A stretch of 64,000 nucleotides of DNA from Faecalibacterium prausnitzii. GTDB taxonomy: Bacteria > Bacillota > Clostridia > Oscillospirales > Ruminococcaceae. The DNA is taken from the NCBI GenBank assembly GCA_004558805.1, contig SFDE01000008.1, positions 44,135 through 108,134 of the forward strand. The letters are read 5' to 3'. The position numbers and the translations under genes were made by a program. Shown piece after piece: positions 41,618-49,511 of this stretch (position 1 is its first letter; each line of letters begins with the position of its first letter). The notes under the pieces are model-generated. The model worked only from the letters and a program-made list of their open reading frames with translations. It had not been told where the DNA came from and searched no databases.

Positions 41618-43516
41618 GTGAAAGAGAATAGCAAAAACGCACCGCAGGTGTATCTGCGCCGCGGAATGCTGGTGCTGCTGGACGCAGTCATCGTGGCATT
41701 CAGTTTTTATTTTGCGCTGCTGCTGCGGGCAGACGGCGCTGTGGAGGCGACCTGGTGGCCCCACAATCGTGCCGTGCTGTATCACAACCTGCCCTGGATC
41801 GTGGCGGTGTATATCGTCAGCTTCCTGCTGGGCGGGCTGTATTCGGTGCTGTGGAAGTACGCCGGGGAGCGGGATTTGCTGCGGCTGGCGTGCATTATCG
41901 GGGTGCCCACCGGTATCGTCTACGCCGTCAACCGGCTGTTTATCCACGGTGTATTGTTCAATTCTGCCAACTGCATGGCCTCGGTGCTGATCTTCCTGCT
42001 CATCGGCGGCAGCCGTCTGGCGTGGAGGCTGTTCCTGAACCATCCTCTGGGGGAGCGGCTGCGGGGCGCAGCAAGCAAGGACCCCAACCGTCCGGTGATG
42101 ATCGTGGGCGCCGGTGAGGCGGGTGCCTGGGCAATCAACGTCTGCAAGTCTAACCGGAACTATGGTCGTCCGGTGCTGGCAGTGGACGATGACCCCACCA
42201 AGCTCCACCAGACCATCCACGGAGTGCCGGTAAAGGGCACGCTGGAGGAGATCCCGGAGCTGTGCAAGCGGTACGGCATCCACAGCATCATCGTTGCCAT
42301 CCCCACGTTGAAGGGCAGCCGGCTGAACCATGTCATCGACCTGTGCGTCAGCACCCACTGCGCCGTGCAGCTGCTCAGCGACCCTCAGCTGGTGGGGGCA
42401 AACGCACCCCAGCAGGGGGCATTCCGGGAGCTGAACACCGCAGACTTCCTTTCCCGGGACGAGGTGACGCTGGACACCGATAAGATCTCCGGCTACCTCA
42501 CCGGCAAGACGGTGCTGGTCACCGGCGGCGGCGGCTCCATCGGCAGCGAGCTGTGCCGTCAGGTCATGCGCTTCCACCCCGGCAAGCTGCTGATCTTTGA
42601 CATCTACGAAAACTGTGCCTACGAGCTGCTGATGGAGTTGCAGCAAAAGTACGGGCGGGACGTCCCGGTGACGGTGCTCATTGGTTCTATCCGGGATAAA
42701 AAACGTCTGGATGAGGTTTTTGAGACCTACCATCCCACGGTGGTGTTCCATGCGGCGGCGCATAAGCATGTGCCCCTGATGGAGGTGAGCCCTGCTGAAG
42801 CGGTAAAGAACAACGTGCTGGGCACCAAGAACCTGCTGGTAAGTGCCAGTGAACACGAGGTGGAGCGGTTCGTGCAGCTGTCCACCGACAAGGCGGTGAA
42901 CCCCACCAGCGTCATGGGCTGCACCAAGCGTATCTGCGAGATGCTCATCCAGACCTTTGCAGGCAACACCGACATGAAGTGTGTGGCAGTGCGGTTTGGC
43001 AACGTGCTGGGCAGCCACGGCAGTGTGATCCCCCTGTTTGAAGCACAGATCAAAAAAGGTGGTCCCGTCACCCTTACCGATGCCAACATCGAGCGATATT
43101 TTATGACCATTCCCGAGGCGGCACAGCTGGTGCTGCAGGCGGGTGCTCTGGCGGAAAGCGGCAACATCTATGTGCTGGACATGGGAGAACCGGTAAAGAT
43201 CATGGATCTGGCAAAACAGCTGATCCGCTTTTATGGCTACGAGCCGGGAGTGAATATGGAGATCAAGGTGGTGGGTCTGCGCCCCGGCGAAAAGCTCTAC
43301 GAGGAGCTGATGATGGACGAGGAGCAGGACAAGATGCGCCGCACCCAGCACAACAAGATCTTTGTGGCAAGTCCCCGTCAGATCGATCTGGCGGTGTTCT
43401 ATCAGCAACTGCAGGACCTTGCGGCGGCGGCAGAGCACAACGACGACGGAGTGGTAAAGCAGCTGGCGGCAATGATCCCCACCTTTACCCCCACCCGACA
43501 AAACCTGAAACTCTGA
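41618..43516 (+). CDS. Membrane-bound nucleotide-sugar dehydratase (CapD/EpsC-like)
   Basis: I start at GTG 41618, preceded by GAGGA; the frame opens earlier but overlaps the flippase. The 632-residue product has four N-terminal membrane segments, a first Rossmann unit (VMIVGAGEAGAWAINVCKSN) and a second, catalytic unit with GGGGSIGSELCRQV, YENCAYELL, the KHVPLMEVSPAEAVKNNVLG motif and STDKAVNPTSVMG with the usual catalytic Lys region. Such enzymes make 6-deoxy-4-keto sugars from UDP-GlcNAc for glycans. An alternative ATG lies at 41666. Confidence 0.9.
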   Translation: MKENSKNAPQVYLRRGMLVLLDAVIVAFSFYFALLLRADGAVEATWWPHNRAVLYHNLPWIVAVYIVSFLLGGLYSVLWKYAGERDLLRLACIIGVPTGIVYAVNRLFIHGVLFNSANCMASVLIFLLIGGSRLAWRLFLNHPLGERLRGAASKDPNRPVMIVGAGEAGAWAINVCKSNRNYGRPVLAVDDDPTKLHQTIHGVPVKGTLEEIPELCKRYGIHSIIVAIPTLKGSRLNHVIDLCVSTHCAVQLLSDPQLVGANAPQQGAFRELNTADFLSRDEVTLDTDKISGYLTGKTVLVTGGGGSIGSELCRQVMRFHPGKLLIFDIYENCAYELLMELQQKYGRDVPVTVLIGSIRDKKRLDEVFETYHPTVVFHAAAHKHVPLMEVSPAEAVKNNVLGTKNLLVSASEHEVERFVQLSTDKAVNPTSVMGCTKRICEMLIQTFAGNTDMKCVAVRFGNVLGSHGSVIPLFEAQIKKGGPVTLTDANIERYFMTIPEAAQLVLQAGALAESGNIYVLDMGEPVKIMDLAKQLIRFYGYEPGVNMEIKVVGLRPGEKLYEELMMDEEQDKMRRTQHNKIFVASPRQIDLAVFYQQLQDLAAAAEHNDDGVVKQLAAMIPTFTPTRQNLKL

Positions 43517-43602
43517 ACCTGCTTGCAACTGCGGCAATGGACCGCATGCAATAGACTGCAGGGCGGCGGGCGCCGACCTGCACAAAATGAGAGGGATGTA
43601 TT

Positions 43603-44889
43603 ATGGAAAAGAAACCGTTTCTGACCGAGGCGATGGCGCAGGAGATCATGGAAGACGTGCCCACCCCCTTCCACATCTACGATGAAAAGGGCATCCGGGA
43701 AAATGCCCGCCGCATCAACAAGGCGTTCAGCTGGAACAAAGGCTTCAAGGAGTACTTTGCGGTAAAGGCTCTGCCCAACCCGGTGATCCTGCAGATCCTC
43801 AAGGAAGAGGGCTGCGGCGTAGACTGCTCCTCCCTGACCGAGCTGATGCTCAGCGAAGTGTGCGGCTTTACCGGCAGCGAGATTATGTTTTCCTCCAACC
43901 AGACTCCCGTGGAGGACATGAAAAAGGCATACGAGATGGATTCCTACATCAATCTGGACGACGCCACCATGGTGGAGTTTCTGGATCGGGTGGCAGGCAT
44001 CCCGGAGAATATCTTCTGCCGCTACAACCCCGGCGGGACCTTTAAGCTGGGTGACAGCGAAGAGGGTTTTCAGGTCATGGACAACCCCGGAGAGGCAAAG
44101 TATGGCATGACCGAAGAGCAGCTCATCGACAGCTACAAAAAGCTGGCGGCAAAGGGCGCAAAGAACTTTGGCATCCACGCCTTCCTTGCCTCCAACACCA
44201 TTTCGGACGCCTACTATCCGGAGCTGGCAGCCATCCTGTTCCGGCTGGCAGTCCGGGTCCAGAAAGCCACCGGCGTCCACATTGCATGGATCAACCTGTC
44301 CGGCGGCGTGGGCATTCCCTACCGTCCGGACCAGACCGAAAACGACATCATGACCATCGGCGAGGGCGTGCGGCAGAAGTTTGAGGAGATCCTTGTGCCT
44401 GCCGGCATGGGAGATGTGGCGATCTTTACCGAGATGGGGCGCTTCACCACCGGACCCTACGGCGCGCTGGTGGCAACTGCCATCCACGAAAAGCATATCT
44501 ACAAAGAGTACATCGGTCTGGATGCCTGCGCCGCCAACCTGATGCGCCCCGCCATGTATGGTGCCTACCACCACATCACGGTGCTGGGCAAGGAGGACGA
44601 GCCCTGCGACCACAAGTACGATGTGGTGGGCGGTCTGTGCGAGAACAACGACAAGTTTGCCGTTGACCGGATGCTGCCCCGGATCGACATCGGGGATGTG
44701 GTCTATATCCACGACACCGGTGCCCACGGCTCTGCCATGGGCTACAACTACAACGGCAAGCTCCACTGCGCCGAGGTGCTGCTGTGCGAGGACGGCAGCC
44801 ACCGGCTGATCCGCCGTGCCCAGACGCCCCGGGATTACTTTGCGACTCTGGACTTCCTGCCTATGATGAAGCCCCTGTTTGAGGACTGA
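43603..44889 (+). CDS. lysA: Diaminopimelate decarboxylase
   Basis: The 428-residue product fits the group IV PLP decarboxylases. The PLP Lys lies in EYFAVKALPNP near residue 51, a glycine-rich PLP phosphate loop in WINLSGGVGIPY, the catalytic EMGRFTTGPYG, and the intersubunit DACAANLMRPAMYGAYHHI. It also has GLCENNDKFA and GAHGSAMGYNYNG near the end. It converts meso-diaminopimelate to lysine. The length is near the family norm. The gene has its own ribosome site (GAGAGGGATGT) and is not obviously linked to other lysine genes. Confidence 0.92.
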   Translation: MEKKPFLTEAMAQEIMEDVPTPFHIYDEKGIRENARRINKAFSWNKGFKEYFAVKALPNPVILQILKEEGCGVDCSSLTELMLSEVCGFTGSEIMFSSNQTPVEDMKKAYEMDSYINLDDATMVEFLDRVAGIPENIFCRYNPGGTFKLGDSEEGFQVMDNPGEAKYGMTEEQLIDSYKKLAAKGAKNFGIHAFLASNTISDAYYPELAAILFRLAVRVQKATGVHIAWINLSGGVGIPYRPDQTENDIMTIGEGVRQKFEEILVPAGMGDVAIFTEMGRFTTGPYGALVATAIHEKHIYKEYIGLDACAANLMRPAMYGAYHHITVLGKEDEPCDHKYDVVGGLCENNDKFAVDRMLPRIDIGDVVYIHDTGAHGSAMGYNYNGKLHCAEVLLCEDGSHRLIRRAQTPRDYFATLDFLPMMKPLFED

Positions 44890-44968
44890 GAGACTGCCTG
44901 CCGGCGTTTACAGTCTGCCATAGCGGAGGACAGAGCTTCCGCCCATCAATAAAAAAGAGGTATCTGCC

Positions 44969-45367
44969 ATGTTTTTTGGATTCCAGCTCACCTGCGGCTT
45001 GATGATGGTCTTTTACGGCTACTCGGTGATGAAAAATCCCCGGGTCTGGGGAGATCAGGGACGCCGTGCCGTCAAACCGGAAAATTTTGCCGAGTACTGC
45101 CGCCAGAACGGGCTGTTTTTCCTCAAGGCAGGCTGCATCATGGCGCTGATCGGTGCACTGGACGCCCTGATCACGCTGGATTCGCTGCTGTACCTGCTGC
45201 TGTATGTCTTCGGCTTTGCCTTTGCATTCTACCCCCTGAGCCGCTGGTGCAAGCAGAATGAGGGCTTTGCCTGGCCCTGGAAGCATGTGGAAAGCGAAAA
45301 AAAGCGGATCCGCAGCCTGCGCCGGGAACAGGAAGCACAGGAACAGCAAGAAAAAGATACCAAATAA
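44969..45367 (+). CDS. Small membrane protein of unknown function
   Basis: The 132-residue product has three predicted membrane segments (FFGFQLTCGLMMVFYGYSVM, FLKAGCIMALIGALDALITL, YLLLYVFGFAFAFYPL) and a charged C-terminal tail rich in Glu, Gln and Lys. It resembles the small DUF3784-like proteins of Firmicutes, but I am not sure. It lies 80 nt after lysA and ends before a convergent terminator. No function can be given. Confidence 0.7.
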   Translation: MFFGFQLTCGLMMVFYGYSVMKNPRVWGDQGRRAVKPENFAEYCRQNGLFFLKAGCIMALIGALDALITLDSLLYLLLYVFGFAFAFYPLSRWCKQNEGFAWPWKHVESEKKRIRSLRREQEAQEQQEKDTK

Positions 45368-45377
45368 GCAAATAATA

Positions 45378-45442
45378 AAACACCTGCAACCGGCAGATGC
45401 TCTGTACAAGAGCAAAAAAGGTCGGTTGCAGGTGTTTTTGCT
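45378..45442. terminator. Terminator between the small membrane protein and the pseudouridine synthase gene
   Basis: AAAACACCTGCAACCG and CGGTTGCAGGTGTTTT pair over 16 bp with a loop that itself contains a stem; T tracts occur on both sides. Confidence 0.85.
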
Positions 45443-45459
45443 TTAGTCCGCCGGTGTGA

Positions 45460-46461
45460 TCAGATTTCCCCGGCAGGTGCTGCTTTGGTTTTGTCCAGAG
45501 CGTCAAACTGCTTCAGGATCTGGGGGTCCTTCAGCTTGACGACCTTGCCGGAGAGATAATGCAGGGTGTTTTCCTCGGGAATATCAAGGAAAGTGACCCG
45601 CACAGCGCACAGCGCCTGGGTTTTTATGCCGGTGCGCTCGTTCATTTTCCGGTTGCCGTATTTGATATCGCCCAGCACCGGCTTGCCCAGATAGGCAAGG
45701 TGGGCGCGGATCTGGTGGGTGCGCCCGGTGATAAGACCGATGCGGCACAGAGCAAAGGGACCGGCGGTGCGCAGCACATCCACGTCGGTAATGATCTGCT
45801 TGCGGCGCTCGTCCTGAGACTGGTGAGCGTGGATGCTCACCTTGTTGTTCTTTTCGTCGTGCTCCCACCATGCTGTGAACCGTCCGGACTGGGGGATGCC
45901 CACGGTTATGGTGTAGTATTCCTTTTTAAGCAGGTCGGTGCGGATGATCTCGTTCATGTCCCGCAGGGCGGCATAGCTCTTTGCGGCGATCACCAGACCC
46001 TCGGTGCCCCGGTCCAGCCGGTTGCAGATGCCGGGTTTGAACCGATTTTCGCCGCTGGCATCGTACTCGCCTTTCTGAGCCAGATACTGGGTAAAGGCAT
46101 CCACAAGGTTGGCGTCTCCGGTGCGGTCGCTGTGGCACAGCAGATGGGTGGGCTTGTACAGCACCGCAATGTTGTCGTCCTCGTAGATCACCGTCACTTT
46201 GGGCTGGGCAGGCTGCTTTTTGGGTGCCTTTGCCGCCGGGCGTGCCCCTTCCGGGGGGAAGAACTCATCGTTGATGTACAGCTCGATCAAATCGCCGGTG
46301 TGGATACGGTCCTCCGGTGCACCCTTCTTGCCGTTGACCTTGATGCGTTTGTTGCGGAAGCTTTTGTACAGCAGGCTGGTGGGAAAGTCCCGGGTCACGC
46401 TCTGCACAAAGCGGGACAGCCGTACCCCCTCATCGTTGGCGGTTGCAGTGAATTGTTTCAT
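45460..46461 (-). CDS. RluA-family pseudouridine synthase
   Basis: The product from ATG 46461 is 333 residues. It has an N-terminal S4 RNA-binding domain (FPTSLLYKSFRNKRIKVNGK) and a catalytic RluA core: ICNRLDRGTEGLVIAAKSYA with the catalytic Asp in RLDRGT, and the closing LITGRTHQIRAHLAYLGKPV motif. It isomerises uridine to pseudouridine in rRNA or tRNA. A long basic insert (RPAAKAPKKQPAQPK) follows the S4 domain. Longer starts to 46581 have no clear ribosome site. Confidence 0.93.
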   Translation of the reverse strand: MKQFTATANDEGVRLSRFVQSVTRDFPTSLLYKSFRNKRIKVNGKKGAPEDRIHTGDLIELYINDEFFPPEGARPAAKAPKKQPAQPKVTVIYEDDNIAVLYKPTHLLCHSDRTGDANLVDAFTQYLAQKGEYDASGENRFKPGICNRLDRGTEGLVIAAKSYAALRDMNEIIRTDLLKKEYYTITVGIPQSGRFTAWWEHDEKNNKVSIHAHQSQDERRKQIITDVDVLRTAGPFALCRIGLITGRTHQIRAHLAYLGKPVLGDIKYGNRKMNERTGIKTQALCAVRVTFLDIPEENTLHYLSGKVVKLKDPQILKQFDALDKTKAAPAGEI

Positions 46462-46627
46462 AGATGTTCCTTTATGTTTTACAGATTCTTGCAGAGTACC
46501 TTTATAGTAATACATGCCCGAGGGGAAGTCAACGCACATTTTGCGGGAAATTTCCCTGCGGGGCTTGAGTTCACCGGGCAAAACGGGTAGTATTATAGAA
46601 AAAGCAAACCATAAAGGAGGACTGGCA

Positions 46628-47347
46628 ATGGCAGAGCGTAATCGACATCAGGGGCATCGTCAGCGTATGCGGGAGCGGGTGAAGAACTACGGTCTGGACA
46701 GTCTTGCGGAGCATGAGGCGCTGGAGTATATTCTGTATCTGACCAATGCCCAGAAGGACACCAACGGCATTGCCCATGACCTGATCGATCGGTTTGGAGA
46801 TTTTGCTGGCGTGCTGGAAGCAAGCGAGGAGGAGCTGTGCACCGTGGAAGGGGTGGGTCCTGCCTCGGCACGGATGCTGCATCTACTGCCGGAGATCAGC
46901 CGATACTATGGACGCAGCCGTACCAACTCGGTCCGCTGCCTCAAGACCGCCGAACAGATGGGCAACTACCTTCTGGCTAAATTTGCGTGGTCCAAGTGCG
47001 AGCGTGCCTTGCTGGTGTCTCTGGATAGTCGCCAGCGGGTGCGTGCGGCAGTGTGGCTGCAGGAGGGCAGCGCTGACCGAGTCACGCTGGATATAAAGGA
47101 AGTGGTATCTGCGGCAGTCCGGGGCGGCACCGATGGGGTGGTGCTCTGTCACAATCATCCCAACGGGGTGGCTCTGCCCTCGGCAGAGGACATAGAAGCC
47201 ACCGGCGGCATCGCCCGGGCACTGGGAGCGCTGAAGATCCACCTGCTGGACCACTTTATCCTGACAGATACCGAGTATTTTTCCATGCGGGAGGAGGACC
47301 GCCTGCCGATCTACGACTTCAGGACCGGCACCCTGTTCTGGCGGTAA
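46628..47347 (+). CDS. radC: RadC/JAMM-domain protein
   Basis: The 239-residue product from ATG 46628 (AAAGGAGGAC upstream) has a helix-hairpin-helix N-terminus (LCTVEGVGPASARMLHLLPE) and the JAMM metalloprotease-like motif VLCHNHPNGVALPSAEDIEA, in which HNHPNG replaces the usual HNHPSG. RadC proteins are commonly annotated as DNA repair, but the biochemical role is not settled. It precedes uvrB by about 107 nt and has its own promoter region with TATTAT near 46592. Confidence 0.9.
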   Translation: MAERNRHQGHRQRMRERVKNYGLDSLAEHEALEYILYLTNAQKDTNGIAHDLIDRFGDFAGVLEASEEELCTVEGVGPASARMLHLLPEISRYYGRSRTNSVRCLKTAEQMGNYLLAKFAWSKCERALLVSLDSRQRVRAAVWLQEGSADRVTLDIKEVVSAAVRGGTDGVVLCHNHPNGVALPSAEDIEATGGIARALGALKIHLLDHFILTDTEYFSMREEDRLPIYDFRTGTLFWR

Positions 47348-47361
47348 ACATGAAAAAAGGA

Positions 47362-47390
47362 TTTACATTATAAAACTGCTGTGCTATAAT
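47362..47390 (+). promoter_or_regulatory. Promoter of uvrBA
   Basis: TTTACA and TATAAT are separated by 17 nt, 64 nt before the uvrB ATG. No clear SOS box is visible nearby. Confidence 0.72.
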
Positions 47391-47453
47391 TGTATCATTA
47401 AGCACAACTAATTGTGGTTCTTTGCGCAAGAAAGAGCCGGAGAGGAGCAGAAG

Positions 47454-49511
47454 ATGGCAGAGGGAAAATTTGAGCTGGTGTCCTCTTACCAGCCCACCGG
47501 CGACCAGCCTCAGGCGATCCGGCAGCTGGTGGAGGGGGTAGAGAAGGGGGACCGCTGCCAGACCCTGCTGGGTGTCACCGGCAGCGGCAAGACGTTTACC
47601 ATGGCAAACGTCATTGCCCAGTGCAACCGCCCTACCCTGGTGCTGGCACATAATAAGACCCTTGCCGCCCAGCTGTGCACCGAGTTCCGGTCGTTTTTCC
47701 CCAACAATGCAGTGGAATACTTCGTCTCCTACTACGACTACTACCAGCCGGAGGCGTACATCCCCAGCACCGATACCTATATCGAAAAGGACAGTGCCAT
47801 CAACGACGAGATCGACCGGCTGCGGCACTCCGCCACGGCGGCGCTGTCGGAGCGGCGGGATGTGATCATCGTGGCATCGGTGTCCTGTATCTATTCGCTG
47901 GGTGACCCCATCGACTACCGCAGCATGGTCATCAGCCTGCGCCCCGGGATGCAGATGGACCGGGATGCGCTGTGCGAAAAACTGGTGACTTTGCAATACG
48001 AACGCAACGACGTGAATTTTATCCGCAACAAGTTCCGGGTCCACGGGGATGTGGTGGATATCTACCTTGCCTATATGAGCGAGATGGCGATCCGGGTGGA
48101 GTTTTTTGGGGACGAGATCGACCGCATCACCGAGTTCAATCCTCTTACCGGCACCAAGCAGAATGTGGTGAAGCACGTGGCAATCTTTCCCGCCAGCCAC
48201 TACATCGTCAGTGCCGAAAAGAAGGCGGCAGCACTGGAAAAGATCCGTGCCGAGTGCGATGCACAGGTAAAGCAGTTCACTGCCGAGGGCAAGCTCATTG
48301 AGGCGCAGCGCATTGCCCAGCGCACCAACTATGACATCGAGATGCTCAACGAGGTGGGCGTCTGCAAGGGCATCGAGAACTACTCGGCGGTGCTGTCCGG
48401 GCGTGCCCCCGGTACCATGCCCACCACTTTGCTGGACTATTTCCCGGAGGATTTTCTGCTGTTCGTGGACGAGAGCCACGTTACCCTGCCTCAGGTCCGT
48501 GCCATGTACGGCGGGGACTATGCCCGGAAAAAAACTCTGGTGGAGTACGGCTTCCGGCTGCCTTCCGCCTTCGACAACCGTCCTCTGAAATTTGAGGAAG
48601 TGGAGTCCAAGCTGAACCAGATGATCTTTGTGTCCGCCACCCCCGGAGAGTACGAGCGCCAGCACAGCACCGCAGTGGCACAGCAGGTGATCCGTCCCAC
48701 CGGGCTGCTGGACCCCCTGATCTCGGTGCGTCCGGTGGAAGGACAGGTGGTGGACCTACTGAGGGAGATCAACGCCCGCATCCAGCGCAGCGAGCGGGTG
48801 CTGGTGACTACCCTGACCAAAAAGATGGCAGAGGACCTTACGGATTATCTTACCGGGCAGGGTATCAAGGTCAAGTATATGCACCACGAGGTGGATACCT
48901 TTGAGCGGATGGAAATTATCAAGGACCTGCGTTTGGGCTCTATCGATGTGGTGGTAGGCATCAATCTGCTGCGGGAGGGTCTGGACCTGCCGGAGGTGAG
49001 TCTGGTGGCAATTCTGGACGCAGATAAGGAGGGGTTCCTCCGCAGCGAGACCAGCCTGATCCAGACCATCGGACGTGCCGCCCGCAATGCAGAGGGTTTG
49101 GTGATCATGTACGCCGATGTTGTTACCGACAGCATGGACCGTGCCATAACCGAGACTGAGCGCCGCCGCAGCATTCAGATGGCGTACAACCAGGAGCATG
49201 GCATCGTGCCCAAAACCATCGTTAAAGCCATCGCCGACAGCATCGAGATCAGCGATAAGGCAGAAAACGCTAAAAGGAATACCCGCCGTATGGGTAAGAT
49301 GGAGCGTGAGGCTGCCATTGACCGGCTGACTCGGGAGATGAAGGAGGCGGCAAAGCTGCTGGAATTCGAGCACGCCGCTTTCCTGCGGGACCAGATCGAC
49401 CGGCTGCGCCGGGGCGAAAACCCCACGGTGGATTCCGCTGCCGAGACGGAGCGCAAACAGAACCACGCACAGACACAACGAAAAGGGAGAAAATACTTTG
49501 GCAAACGATAA
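47454..49511 (+). CDS. uvrB: Excinuclease ABC subunit B
   Basis: The 685-residue product from ATG 47454 has all UvrB landmarks: SSYQPTGDQPQAIRQLVEG, Walker A GVTGSGKTFTM, the beta-hairpin region YFVSYYDYYQPEAYIPSTDT, DESH box in LLFVDESHVTLPQ, helicase motif VGINLLREGLDLPEVSLVAI, and a C-terminal UVR motif. It verifies damage and recruits UvrC in nucleotide excision repair. It overlaps uvrA by 14 nt, so the two are co-expressed. Confidence 0.98.
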   Translation: MAEGKFELVSSYQPTGDQPQAIRQLVEGVEKGDRCQTLLGVTGSGKTFTMANVIAQCNRPTLVLAHNKTLAAQLCTEFRSFFPNNAVEYFVSYYDYYQPEAYIPSTDTYIEKDSAINDEIDRLRHSATAALSERRDVIIVASVSCIYSLGDPIDYRSMVISLRPGMQMDRDALCEKLVTLQYERNDVNFIRNKFRVHGDVVDIYLAYMSEMAIRVEFFGDEIDRITEFNPLTGTKQNVVKHVAIFPASHYIVSAEKKAAALEKIRAECDAQVKQFTAEGKLIEAQRIAQRTNYDIEMLNEVGVCKGIENYSAVLSGRAPGTMPTTLLDYFPEDFLLFVDESHVTLPQVRAMYGGDYARKKTLVEYGFRLPSAFDNRPLKFEEVESKLNQMIFVSATPGEYERQHSTAVAQQVIRPTGLLDPLISVRPVEGQVVDLLREINARIQRSERVLVTTLTKKMAEDLTDYLTGQGIKVKYMHHEVDTFERMEIIKDLRLGSIDVVVGINLLREGLDLPEVSLVAILDADKEGFLRSETSLIQTIGRAARNAEGLVIMYADVVTDSMDRAITETERRRSIQMAYNQEHGIVPKTIVKAIADSIEISDKAENAKRNTRRMGKMEREAAIDRLTREMKEAAKLLEFEHAAFLRDQIDRLRRGENPTVDSAAETERKQNHAQTQRKGRKYFGKR

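Noticed and set aside
41408..43585. 725-codon minus-strand frame opposite the CapD-like gene
   Set aside because: It is a shadow of the dehydratase gene, rich in His and Gln, with no recognisable domain.
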